This document shows, piece after piece, positions 22,151 through 33,387 of a DNA stretch of 64,000 bases. Position numbers and translations under genes: made by a program. Where the stretch lies: NCBI GenBank assembly GCA_013076295.1, contig RQOL01000833.1, forward strand, positions 458,659 to 522,658, in the 5' to 3' direction. Origin of the DNA: Sanderia malayensis (Eukaryota > Cnidaria > Scyphozoa > Semaeostomeae > Pelagiidae). The notes below the pieces were generated by a model, which saw nothing but the letters and a program-made list of their open reading frames with translations, did not search any database and had not been told where the DNA came from. The first letter of the stretch is position 1; the number at the start of each line of letters is the position of its first letter.

Positions 22151-22156
22151 CACTTC
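22151..22156 (+). other. Right target-site duplication CACTTC
   Basis: Partner of 13098-13103. Confidence 0.75.
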
Positions 22157-22206
22157 GCTACAACGTATAAAAAAAATTTCATTGTGAAAGGGACAGAGAG
22201 GATACT

Positions 22207-23003
22207 GTTAATGTTAATAGCTGGGACCCCCTGTGTGTAATGTGTTGTTGTTGTTTATTGTTTGTTGTTGTTTATTATTTTGGGCGTGTGTGAATGTCAG
22301 TTTTTAGTTGTAAAATTAATGGCTGCCAGCAAGGTGTGTTTTAGGTTTTGTTGAGTAAATTTATGAATTTAACAAAAAGTACCCCTGAAAAGTGAAAAGT
22401 ACTCCTTGTAAGAATAAAAATCTTGTGAATTTTCAGAAGGGTGAATTATTGGGACATGTGTTCCATCAATACATCCAAATGCCTGAAGCATTCCAAACTT
22501 TGCTTCAAATTCAGCAACCTTGTTCCTCATCTCACCAGGACTCTTTGGAAGGTGAATATATCTTTTGCCAAGTACATTGCAAATGGTTGTGCAAACTTCT
22601 GAGATGACAGCTGTTGACAGCAATTCCAAAGGCGTTTGCAGTCATACATATGGAGCGTGTATCTCTAAGATAATATAGTGTTACTGCTACTTTCTTCTCA
22701 GCAGATAAAGCTCTATAATTATGCGACTTTGAATCTGGAGAAATGGAAGGGGCCAATTCCCGGACAAGGCAGTTAAATTGATTCCTTGATAGACGAAAAT
22801 TTTTATGCCATGCATCATCACCTCCCTCTCCATTCATCATTTTGATCCACCATTCTTCGGATCGACCAAGATTGAAGTATCTCTGTGGTTTCTCCTTAAC
22901 CGCCTCATCTTTGCATTTTTTGCCTTCTGTAAAATCTGTTTCTTTTTCGTTGTTCCACTGCAACCATCAACTCTTGTGTGTGTCGTTGGAAAGCAATCCA
23001 CAG
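22207..23003 (-). pseudogene. PIF-Harbinger transposase relic, copy 2 (partial)
   Basis: Collinear with 11455-12251 at a constant offset of 10,752 bp, with about 17 substitutions by eye and no indels. Encodes the same N-terminal and first-Asp segment (WWIKMMNGEGGDDAWHKNF; LSAEKKVAVTLYYLRDT; FGCIDGTHVPIIHPSEN). It keeps the standard G of CIDGTH where copy 1 has R, but lacks the second half of the DDE domain. Frame changes are in the same places as in copy 1, so the lesions predate the duplication. Confidence 0.8.
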
Positions 23004-23331
23004 CAGCATCAAGCCATGTAACTGGGAAATTATCGAAAGTAGCCCAGTTAACTTAAATATCCAAAGAGCAATAACATTTTTGTTGTTCAACATTTTGAGA
23101 AGTGCTTCAAAAGCTTTGTATCACCCATTACCTAAAATGTGCGCTAAAATCTCAAAACGCGTCTGCGAGTGGAACTAATGCGAGGCCATCCCGCTTTGCT
23201 GAGATGAACTCTGCATCATATAAACGCAATCAAAATTCATCCCACCTAGGCGAGCCAGCTCATATACACAGGCCCTAAGTAGCATTGAAATTCATGTACC
23301 TCGGTAATTTTACCATTGTGGACATTGATTG
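23004..23331. other. Spacer, no recognised gene
   Basis: Contains CAGGCCCTAAGTAGC near 23269, resembling the CAGGCCCTAAG that flanks the 20009-20160 repeat, perhaps a relic of the same MITE family. Confidence 0.35.
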
Positions 23332-24710
23332 TTATTTACATTCTTTGGGATTTCTACAATCGGGTTCTTGTTTCAGCGTATGACTCGCTTTTGTTACCAG
23401 AGTCTGTATAAACAGCATATAGCTTGCAATGTCTTCTTCGCTAAGCACTTTCTCGTTTCCAAGATTTTGAATCAACAGCAACGATTGTGGATTTTTCAAC
23501 ACTTTTTTCAGCGTTCTGACTTTCCCAACTCCATAGAAATATGACGTTGTGTCACAGCCGGTGATAGCATGAAACTGTGGAAGATAACAACATACCTCTG
23601 CACCCCAATTACTAAATATTTTGCTTATGCAGGCAAATGTCTCAGTATCATACTTCATGTACAATTCCTTACCGGGTGTAACCTTTGCATAGGCATAAAG
23701 CAGCAGTATTAGAACGTCAGTGTCCTTGGAGACTACTACTGCTTTTTCGCTCGTTGCAGCATGAAGAACCATCCTGGTATCTGCTTCTTCATGATTACAT
23801 GTTAATGCCAATGTGTGGTTGGAGTTTTCGTGATCAATGTTCCATGTCTGGCATTCGTTGTTGACTGTAACTGGGAGAGAAACACGAGCTTTGCCTTCTG
23901 GAGATATAAGATATTCAAAGATCCAGCTTAATTAAACCATTTTTGTTCTCGCTACTGGAATTTCTCCCAACTGTACCCCTAGGGCATTTTTTGGTGGAAG
24001 CCCTGTATGTGCACCCTCGGTCCTGTATTTCCACGACATCTTCTTGTACCTTCCTTGATGCTCATTTTACGATAGGTATCCATCACGATCTTCAACGATA
24101 TGGCGTTTGCCTTTTTGGGAGGTGTCATGCGGGCCCATAGAGATTCACACCACTGTAGATATGTGTCAGATGGCTTCAGCGAGCGTACAGAGGCCATACC
24201 ATCAACAATTCATTGGGCTCTATCAGTGTATTCATTAATGGACGCGTTAGCTTCCGCAATAAGAAAATTTCTTAGGCAAGCCTTATCAGATTGTCTAAGT
24301 TCTACCTCGGGTGTTGCTACGCTTAGGGGTAGTGTTGTAAGGGGATAACGAAATGCTTCTTCTACACTGGTTGCTTCAGCAATGAGCATGCCAAATGCTT
24401 GCCGATCTTCCTTTAGGACTGTTACTGTCTTAGACTGCTGTTTACTTCCTTCAAGGCCAGTTCTAAGCTTCAACTTTTTGATGGTTTATCCCCCTTAACA
24501 AGGCGGTAAGCAACAAATGATTTAAAACACTTGTCACCCGTTTCTTCTGCACTCAGTAGACCATTTATGATGTCTTTGTCAACTTCTTTGCCAGTTGACA
24601 TGGATCTTGCTGGTCCATCACCAAATGGGTCGATTCCGTACTCCCTGAGTTTCGCTCTGAGATTCATAACATGTGTATGATGCATCTTTTTACTTTTATT
24701 CGCTCCGCTC
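23332..24710 (-). pseudogene. Relic of the HEEADTR / HALTGCDTTS protein family
   Basis: Read from 24710 down: HTHVMNLRAKLREYGIDPF, CFKSFVAYRLVKGDK; after a 1-nt shift near 24472, AFGMLIAEATSVEEAFRYPL and CLRNFLIAEANASINEY; after further shifts, SDTYLQWCESLWARMTP; then CNHEEADTRMVLHAATS, VVVSKDTDVLILLLYAYAK and HAITGCDTTSYFYGVGK (~23800-23530). The acidic HEEADTR, DTDVLILL and GCDTTS blocks are characteristic of a large invertebrate family of unknown or PIN/FEN-like function that I have seen mainly in repeat-rich cnidarian genomes. At least four frame changes make it dead. It lies immediately 3' of a Helitron 5' end on the same strand. Confidence 0.6.
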
Positions 24711-24721
24711 CCATTGATAAT

Positions 24722-25184
24722 CCCTGATAAAACTTTGGGCTTGTTCACATTAGGCCTAAGCATCGCAACTGTTGTCGTGAAGTCTGAAAAGAGCCAATCA
24801 AATTGCAGCAAATGGGGAAACGCGTCACATGAACAGCGAACGCTTTGTTCAAAATTGGAGTTCGCGACACGAATTTGGAAGTTTCGCCAGCGTAAACCGT
24901 CGTTTTTTCGTGATAGCCAATTAGGCGAACTTTAACAAAGAATTTCCTAACCTTTTAGTCGAAACTGTAAGCTCTCATATAGATAACTTTCTGATTCAGC
25001 TGCCAAGGAACAGCTCACTTAAAAATAGGGCAGATTGAGGGCCTGAAAAAAAAGCCGTTATGGATACCTCGTTCGCCGTTTCGGCCCATTGTTTTTGGGC
25101 GTTTGACCTATTGTTTCAGGTTGATTCTATTGTTTTTGGCAAGGGAAATGCGTCATCATGTGACTCCGTAGAATATATATTAGA
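24722..25184 (-). mobile_element. Helitron 5' part, subfamily X2 (unit M3 of a head-to-tail chain)
   Basis: Begins TCTAATATATATTC at 25184, directly after the 3' end of the next unit. Matches the plus-strand X2 element at 40050-40160, 40300-40450 and 40733-40778 in order. The shared blocks include GTTCGCCGTTTCGGCC, AGAGCCAATCAAATT and ACTTTGGGCTTGTT. Lacks the 114-bp satellite and 3' end; coding of the HEEADTR relic follows instead. Confidence 0.65.
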
Positions 25185-27601
25185 CTACCTGGGGGCACTC
25201 GCTATGCTCGCTTCCCGGAGCCCGTCAAGTAAACAAAGCTTAATCTGGTTGGTGCGCTTCGCGTGCTGCATTCGCTGCCGCTCATGCCCATACATACAGA
25301 CCCTACAATACATACCCTACATAACATACCCTACTATACATACCCTACAATACATACCCTACTATAAATACCCTAAAATACATACCCTACATTACATACC
25401 CTACAATACATACCCTACAATACATACCCTACAATAGATACCCTACAATACATACCCTACAATACAAACCCTACAATAAATACCCTACAATACATACCCT
25501 ACAATACAGACCCTACAGTACATACCCTGCAATACATACCCGACAATACATACCCTACAATACATACCCTACAATACATACCTTACAATACATACCCTAC
25601 AATACATACCCTACAATACGAACCCTACAATACATACCCTACAATACATACCCTACAATACATACCCTACAATACATACCTTACAATACATACCCTACAT
25701 AACATACCCTACAATACAAACCCTACAATACATACCCTAAAATACATACCCAACAATACAAACCCTACAATACATACCACAATACATACCCTACAATACA
25801 TACCCTACAATACATACCCTACATAACATACCCTACAATACATACCCTACAATACATACCCTACATAACATACCCTACAATACATACCCTACAATACATA
25901 CCCTACAATACATACCCTACAATACATACCCTAAATAACATACCCTACAATACATACCCTTAAATACATACCCTACAATACATACCCTTCAATACACACC
26001 CTACAATACATACCCTACAATACATACCCTACAATACATACCCTACAATACATACCCTACAATACAAACCCTACAATACATAACCTACAATACATACCCT
26101 ACAATACATACCCTACCATACATACCCTACAATACACACAACGCAACATTTCTAAAGAACGTAAAGTTGGGAGGTCGAATCTCCCCCCCGGCCATGCGAC
26201 CGCCCCGCGCCCACGCCGCCCCCTGAAAGCCGCTTCCGAAAGTTGATAGCTTCAGTGTGAAGTTTGAAAAAAAAAAGTTGTCTTCAAAAATTTAATCAAT
26301 CCTGGAAAATTTAAACTCAATCTCTAATAAAAAATACATCAAACTGTAGCTAAGGAAACAGCGAATCCGATAAATATATTCACATGTCTTAACAGTGTTG
26401 TTTTGAATTTTAAGAGAGTATTTAGTGCAGCCCAACACAAAAGCCGTGAAAAAATTTATTCATCAGCCAACTTTAAAAACACAAAATTTCCCCTAACTTG
26501 GTCAAAATTTGTCCATTTTAACTCAAATTACACCAACATGAAGCTGATACCTTGGCGAATAGGTATCGAAAGTAATTGGGTGCATTTGAAATGATTTTCG
26601 CAATTTTAGTTGTACATTTTTTAAAGTTAAAAGCATGATTTTCTTCATCAAAAATAGCCCTGAAATCAAACCCGTGAAAAAATAGCATTTAAAACATGAT
26701 TCACCAACTTTCAAATTAAATTAACGTGGCCAATTTTTGTCCTACACACCCCACGAAAATATCCAAATGAAGCTAATAGCTTGGCAAACATTTATCGAAA
26801 GTATTTGGGTGAAAAAAACAAAGTTTTGGCAGGTTAAAAATTAATTTTCGCAAATGCAAAACACACGCGTGTTGCTTGAAAATTTCGTGTTTTCCAGCAA
26901 AACCCAAACTCGGCCAAAACTGTCCAAAATCAGAGGAAAATCGACAAAACAAAAAAAACAACCCCAGATAACTTTAGTTCTGGTGTAAATAAACAGTTTC
27001 GAAAATTTAAATGGACAAAATCGGCCCAGAACGACCCAAGAAAATCAAAATTGTCTTCGTGTTTTGGTTAGGCCCTCGAGCCGAAAGAAAAACGTGAGGT
27101 TAAACAAAACAAAACTCGTGCTATTTGAAGCCAAAAACAATGAAATAAAGGAAATACCTTGAAATAATTGTCCACACATTGTCTCCACAGGTCTTGACAA
27201 CAATTGACACGTCTTTACAATTGATTTCCGGCAGGTATTCACCTTTAAACCCAAGCAACTTGCCGCCCGTTCAACTAAAAAAGCACGTGCGTCTCCTTGC
27301 TCGTTTTGCATCTCATTAACTCCCTCCTCGGAACTTTCTAGAAAGTCGGAACACAAAATGGGCCATAACTCCCGAACCGTTTGGAGTAGAAATTAGCCAC
27401 ATACTTTACTTTCATCAGCGCAATGCAGCAATCATTTTGATACCAATTTGCACCCTTATTGACCCCCAGGAAAAAAGCCTTTGTGTTTACAACGAAATCC
27501 CTTTGATCCCATTGTTTTTTCGAACGTCGATTGTTCAACAAACAATAGGTCATTGTTCACAGTCGGCGGGTCACGTGTCGACGTAGATTATATAATAGAG
27601 A
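25185..27601 (-). mobile_element. Non-autonomous Helitron, subfamily X1 (unit M2)
   Basis: On the minus strand it starts TCTCTATTATATAATC at 27601 and ends with a GC-rich hairpin region ...GCCCCCAGGTAG at 25185 (GTAG where the family has CTAG). The body holds conserved blocks (CACGTGACCCGCCGACTG; TTTCTAGAAAGT; GAGATGCAAAACGAG), then a 14-bp satellite (25290-26139) and a terminal segment with GCATTCGCT and GAGCCCGTCAAG words. No coding capacity. Its first base directly abuts the CTAG of the upstream unit. Confidence 0.7.
25290..26139. repeat. 14-bp satellite array (ACCCTACAATACAT)n
   Basis: About 60 degenerate copies; common variants ACATAACAT and ACAAACCC. The complement reads TGTAGGGTATGTAT. 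Lies inside Helitron unit M2. Confidence 0.95.
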
Positions 27602-27640
27602 CTAGCCGGGGGCCCGGTCGCTTCGCTCCCTCCCCGGAGC
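27602..27640 (-). terminator. Helitron 3' terminus: GC stem plus CTAG
   Basis: On the minus strand, CCGGGGAGGGAGCGAAGCG and then CCGGGCCCCCGG form a stem with a loop, and CTAG closes it. This is the classic Helitron replication-stop end. The next base is the first T of the following unit. Confidence 0.75.
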
Positions 27641-27708
27641 CCATCAAGTACAAAAGCTTAATGTGGTTGGCGCGCTTCGCGCGCTGCATTCGCTCCCGCT
27701 CATGCCCA

Positions 27709-27841
27709 TACATACATACATACATACATACATACATACATACATACATACATACATACCCTACATACATACATACATACATACATACCCTACATACATA
27801 CCCTACATACATACATACCCTACATACATACATACATACAT
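27709..27841. repeat. (CATA)n microsatellite with CCCTA interruptions
   Basis: Uninterrupted tetranucleotide tract within Helitron unit M1. Confidence 0.95.
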
Positions 27842-27942
27842 GGGCCGGGTTCGGTCGCTTCGCTCCCTCCCCGGAGCCGTCAAGTAAACAAAGCTTAATC
27901 TGGATGGCGCGCTTCGCGCGCTGCATTCGCTGCCGCTCATGC

Positions 27943-29606
27943 CCATACATACATACATACATACATACATACCCTACAATACATACCCTACAATACAAAC
28001 ACTACAATACATACCCTACAATATAAACCCTACAATACAAACCCTACAATACATACCCTACAATACAAACCCTACCATACATACCCTACAATACATACCC
28101 TACATAACATACCCTACAATACAAACCCTACAATACATACCCTACAATACAAACCCTACAATACAAACCCTACAATACATACCCTACAATACATACCCTA
28201 CAATACAAATCCTACAATGCATACCCTACAATACAAACCCTACAATACAAACCCTACAATACAAACCCTACAATACATACCCTACAATACAAACCCTACA
28301 ATACATACCCTACAATACAAACCCTACAATACATACCCTACAATACAAACCCTACAATACAAACCCTACAATACATACCCTACAATACAAACCCTACAAT
28401 ACATACCCTACATAACATACCCTACAATACAAACCCTACAATACATACCCTACAATACAAACCCTACAATACAAACCCTACAATACATACCCTACAATAC
28501 ATACCCTACAATACATACCCTACAATACAAACCCTACAATACAAACCCTACAATACATACCCTACAATACAAACCCTACAATATATACCCTACAATACAT
28601 ACCCTACAATACAAACCCTACAATACATACCCTACATAACATACCCTACAATACAAACCCTACAATACATACCCTACAATACAAATCCTACAATGCATAC
28701 CCTACAATACAAACCCTACAATACAAACCCTGCAATACAAACCCTACAATACATACCCTACAATACAAACCCTACAATACAAACCCTACAATACATACCC
28801 TACAATACAAACCCTACAATACATACCCTACACTACATACCCTACAATACATACCCTACAATACATACCCTACAATACATACCCTACAATACATAACCTA
28901 CACTACATAACCTACAATACAAACCCTACAATACATACCCTACATAACATACCCTACAATACAAACCCTACAATACAAACCCTACAATACATACCCTACA
29001 TAACATACCCTACAATACAAACCCTACAATACAAACCCTACAATACACACTCTACATAACATACCCTACAATATATACCCTACAATACATACCCTACAAT
29101 ACAAACCCTACAATACAAACCCTACAATACATACCCTACAATACAAACCCTACAATACATACCCTACATAACATACCCTACAATACATCACCTACACTAC
29201 CTAACCTACAATACATACCCTACAATACATACCTTACAATACATACCTACATAACATACCCTACAATACATACCCTACAATACAAATCCTACAATACATA
29301 CCCTACAATACATACCCTACCATACATACCCTACAATACATACCCTACAATACATACCCTACGATAAATACCCTACATAACATACCCTACATAACATACC
29401 CTACAATACATACCCTACAATACAAACCCTACAATAAATACCCTACAATACAAACCCTACAATACATACCCTACATAACATACCCTACAATACATACCCT
29501 ACAATACATAACCTACAATACATACCCTACCATACATACTCTACGATACATACCCTACATAACATAACCTACAATACATAACCTATAATACATACCCTAC
29601 AATACG
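27943..29606. repeat. 14-bp satellite array, two alternating variants
   Basis: About 115 units of CCCTACAATACATA and CCCTACAATACAAA, often alternating, giving a higher-order 28-bp pattern. Long open frames on the plus strand here are artefacts of the repeat. Confidence 0.95.
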
Positions 29607-30424
29607 TACTACGACGCAACATTTCTAAAGAAAGTAAAGGTGGGAGCTCGAATCTTCCCCCCTGGCAAGCGACCGCCCCGCGCACACGCCGCCCCCCTGA
29701 AAGCCGCTTCTGAAAGCCGTTTCTTTCAGTGTGAAGTTTAAAAAAAAATAGTTGCCTTCAAAAATTTAATCAATCCTGGAAAATTTAAATTCAATCTCTA
29801 ATAAAAAATATATCAAACTGTAGCTGAGGAAACAGCGAATCCGATAAATATATTCACATTTCTTAACAGTGTTGTTTTGAATTTTAAGGGAGTATTTAGT
29901 GCAGCCCAACACAAAACCCGTGAAAAAATTTATTCATCAGCCAACTTTAAAAACACAAAAATTCCCCTAACTTGGTCAAAATTTGTCCATTTTAACTCAA
30001 ATTACACCAATAGGGAACTTTCCGGCACGTATTCACGCTTAAACCCGAGCAACTTGCCGCCCATTCAAACAAAAAAAAACGTGCTTCTCCCTGCTCGTTT
30101 TGCATCTCATTAACTCCGTCCTCGGAACTTTCTAGAAAGTCGGAACACAAAATGGGCCATAACTCCCGAACCGCTTGGAGTAGAAATTAGCCACATACTT
30201 TACTGTCATCAGCACAATGCAGCGATCATTTTGATACTAATTTGCACCCTTATTGATCCCCAGGAAAAAAGCCTTTTTGATTACAACGAATTTCCTTTGA
30301 TCCCATTGTTTGGTCGAACGTCGATTGTTCAAAAGACAATGGTGATTGTTCCGGAGACAATAGGTCATTGTTCACAGTCGGCGGGTCACGTGTCGACGTA
30401 GATTATATAATAGAGATTATCAAA

Positions 30425-30600
30425 CCGGCGGACACGTTAAGCAATCCGTTCTAATTAAAGTTGATGAAGTTGTAATAACATCAGCCGGCGGACACGTTAA
30501 GCAATCGGTTCTAATTAATGTTGCTTAATTTGCGATAAGATCAGTGGTAGGACACGCAAAGAAAAAGAATTTTGTTTGAAATCATTGAAGTCCTCATACT
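30425..30600 (+). repeat. Three tandem copies of a 60-bp repeat
   Basis: CCGGCGGACACGTTAAGCAA starts at 30425 and 30485, with a diverged copy at 30545 (GTGGTAGGACACGCAAAG). It lies just outside the 5' end of Helitron M1. Confidence 0.75.
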
Positions 30601-30795
30601 GCCATCCATTCCCCAACCATATGATCCATGGAATCCCCGAGTTCCAACTTCCATTCCAAGGTTGTTCTGGGTCCATGTTTTTCTCCCATGATTTTATTTG
30701 AAATGATTCTGATCCTCATATTTCCATCCTTTCCGCCATTGAAGCCCCGAGGTCTGATTCCATTCCAAGGTTGTTCCAGGTCCATTTTTTCCGCG
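30575..30795 (+). repeat. Tandem duplication of about 120 bp
   Basis: TTCCATTCCAAGGTTGTTC and GGTCCAT...TTTT blocks occur near 30650-30690 and again near 30760-30790. TTTGAAAT..TT...TCCTCAT precedes both. Confidence 0.65.
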
Positions 30796-30799
30796 ATTC

Positions 30800-32155
30800 A
30801 AATGTTCGTGCAATTCTGAGCGTGCCAGAAACGTCTCGATTTAAACCCGAACGGGGAGAAGCGTTGCGATTGAATAGTATATCAGAAAACATAATTGGAT
30901 CCATTTAATGCGAAATTTCGATTAGAGAATATAGAATATTAAAAATACAGATCAAATTCGTAAAAACATATTTACAACTACACGAAGTCCATGAAAGCAA
31001 TACAAAAGCGCATTGGGAAAATTTTAGAGGGGCCCCAAAGTTAGATGCATCTAAACACGCAGTCAAAAATTCATGATATATAAAAGGGTTTTAAATACAG
31101 CAGATAATGAAAATTTTTAGTTGATTCACTCACATATTTCACAGACCACATACACAACTTTGGCGTTTTGAATTGCAACTGAATGGTGGGCACGTTTCCA
31201 GTTTAGAATCCATGTGAAGTTGAAGAAATTGTTTCCAGCTCGAGTACACGTTTATGTTATCGAGAACGAAAATGATGTGATTGAAATGCACTACTTTAGC
31301 CTTCGGATGGTCATTCGTGAACAGTAATTCTCTGGATGCGAAGGAGAAAGCGTTTCGGGGGATTTGCATGCTTCTCAGCACGCCGTGCTTCAATATACAA
31401 TATGAAAATATGTGTTTTCGAGTCTCGCAAGTTAGAATGTCACATCCAAATCTGCAAAAATCGGTTTAGAATTTTAGCATTAATCGATCAGAGCTCTCTC
31501 AAACAAATCAGAGTCAATTCATAGAGAATATGAGTGAAATTTTGAAAATTTATTGCACGCCTGGAGAAATTTAAAAAGCAAGCTGTGGATGAGGGAATCT
31601 GAGCTGAATAAATCAATACAACTGAGGGGGAAATATAGAAAAACTTAGCCACTTACCAGTGAAGTTCTTTGGGAAACAGTTCTGAATAGCAAGCTCCAAG
31701 TAAAATTCCAGTTGATTGCAAGGAAGGGCAGAATAGCTTTTTAGACAACTGGGTGTGCTTTGAATGGCTTCGTTTCAGTGAAATCACGAAATTTCCATCT
31801 CTGAAATTCGTTTATTAGATCGTTGCATCCAGATGTGTTATCATAAAAGGAGAGATTGATCATTTATGGTTTTAGTGTTGCATTTAGCATAGAAAAAATT
31901 TGTAAAGGAAAGAATTATTTAGAATTTCAGGGCGCCTGAAAATTTCTATAAACAACGGATCAGAGTAAATTGGAAACAAAATAAAAAGAATACAGGAGTT
32001 TAGTAGAGGCAAATAGAAACAACGTAGGCACTTACCAGTTAAATCCTAAGAAGTTTTTAGTTTGGAATCTCGAATAAAACGGCAGCAAAAATAAAACGCA
32101 GCCACCAAAGCGAAATAATTTCATTCGGTTTGTCCCATCCCAAATTCGAAAATGG
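30800..32155. other. No recognised gene or repeat
   Basis: AT-rich; short open frames only. I see nothing assignable. Confidence 0.4.
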
Positions 32156-32159
32156 ACAT

Positions 32160-32714
32160 CCACTGCACGTTCGCTCAAGGAAGGAAGGAACTTCCTCGTC
32201 AATCAAAGGTGACAGTAACAAAAGACCCTGTCGGATTAGTGTCAAACGCAACAGGGATTCATTGTTCCGAAAACGGTAAACAACGCACGATCGACCTTTC
32301 CAGAAGCACGACGTCATTACGAATGCATTTAGCCACGGGGGTCACTGAGCACAACACGTTTTGTTCGACTCAATGCTTTAGTACACATCCAGGCCCGGGA
32401 CATCTCCCCCTGGCACGGAAAACAAAAGGCTTGGCACGGCACGGCAGTATCTGACACAGTACACAAAGCAAACATCAAACGAAAACAAAGGGCGGAAGAA
32501 TTTTCGAAGTAGAAAACCGAAAATATCTGGAAAACGAAAAGCAAATTAGAAAAATAAAATAGTTTATGCACACATACACTTTACTGGGAAGAATTGCAAG
32601 TGGTTTTCGAAAAGAACAGATCAGGGGAATTTTAGGAGTAGTGTTCTCAAACGTGCATTGCCGGGGGCCTTTGAAAGCACGCTTCCTTGCCGCTCCAGTA
32701 TTATTAATTAGAGA
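32160..32714 (-). mobile_element. Solo 5' end of the autonomous Helitron family (Hel-A)
   Basis: On the minus strand it starts A^TCTCTAATTAATAATAC at 32714 and runs about 550 bp collinear with the 5' end of the autonomous element at 42396-42960. Shared blocks: TACTCCTAAAA, TTCTTTTCGAAAACCACT, TTTTCGTTT, GGGGGAGATGTCCC, ATGACGTCGTGCTTCTGGAA. No Rep or helicase coding follows, so it is a 3'-truncated or deleted copy. It abuts the TATG array, presumably its insertion site. Confidence 0.7.
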
Positions 32715-32740
32715 TTTATGTAGTGTATGCATAATTGTAT

Positions 32741-33319
32741 GTATGTAGGTATGTATGTATGTATGTATGTAGGTATGTAGGTATGTAGGTGTGTAGGTAT
32801 GTATGTATTTTAGAAATGTTATGTTGTAGTATGTATTGTAGGGTATGTATGTATTTATGTAGGGTATGTATATGTATTTAGTTATGTATTTAGGTATGTA
32901 TGTAGGTATGTAGGTATAGTATTTTTTATAGTGGGTATAGTATGTTGGTATTGTAGGTATAGTATGTTTTTATAGTACAGCCGCTATAATATGGTTGTAT
33001 ATAAGGTATAGTATGTAGGTATAGTATGTATAGTATGTTGGTATAGTAGGTATAGTATGTTGTATACTATGTATGTATGTATGTATGTATGTATGTATGT
33101 ATGTATGTATGTATGTATGTATGTATGTATGTATGTATGTATGTATGTATGTAGGTATGTATGTATGTATGTAGGTATGTATGTATGTAGGTATGTAGGT
33201 ATGTAGGTATGTAGGTATGTAGGTATGTAGGTATGTATGTATGTAGGTATGTAGGTATGTAGGTATGTATGTAGGTTTGTATATAGGTATGTTTGTATGT
33301 ATGTATGTAGGTATGTATG

Positions 33320-33353
<34 letters not shown>

Positions 33354-33387
33354 TGTATGTATGTATGCATGTATGTATGTATGTATG
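32741..33387. repeat. (TATG)n microsatellite with TAGG variants
   Basis: Nearly pure tetranucleotide from about 33068 to 33387, more degenerate on the left (TATAGTATG). Read on the minus strand it is open in all frames; not coding. Confidence 0.95.

Larger units (their letters stand above)
27602..30416 (-). mobile_element. Non-autonomous Helitron, subfamily X1 (unit M1)
   Basis: Minus-strand 5' end TCTCTATTATATAATC at 30416, preceded by A (Helitrons insert between A and T). 3' end at 27602 is CCGGGG...CCCCGG stem followed by CTAG. 2,815 bp. Order: 5' region 30416-29607, 14-bp array 29606-27950, an internal copy of the terminal segment (27842-27950), (CATA)n, then the terminal segment (27602-27712). 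Compared with M2 it lacks about 700 bp of the 5' region (counterpart of 26540-27225). Confidence 0.8.

Noticed and set aside
21716..22153. Minisatellite translated as an N-terminal extension of the zinc-ribbon protein
   Set aside because: The frame happens to be open through the 20-bp repeats, but the ATG at 21844 begins the conserved part and the upstream DNA is the transposon terminus.
23240..23262. CTAG after a GAGC/GCTC stem as the 3' end of Helitron M3
   Set aside because: The next base is G instead of T, and the stem does not resemble other 3' ends of the family.
26165..26190. tRNA-like T-arm (GGGAG, 7-base loop GTCGAAT, CTCCC)
   Set aside because: No D-arm, anticodon arm or acceptor stem around it, and the counterpart near 29640 does not keep the stem. 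Probably coincidence within the Helitron body.
27481..28896. Long plus-strand frames of Tyr/Pro/Thr/Asn repeats
   Set aside because: Translation of (CATA)n and the 14-bp satellite; no start context, no non-repeat domain.
25290..29606. Possible CRISPR-like or telomeric array
   Set aside because: There are no unique spacers between direct repeats, and the 14-mer is not the canonical TTAGGG hexamer. It is an interstitial satellite inside transposons.
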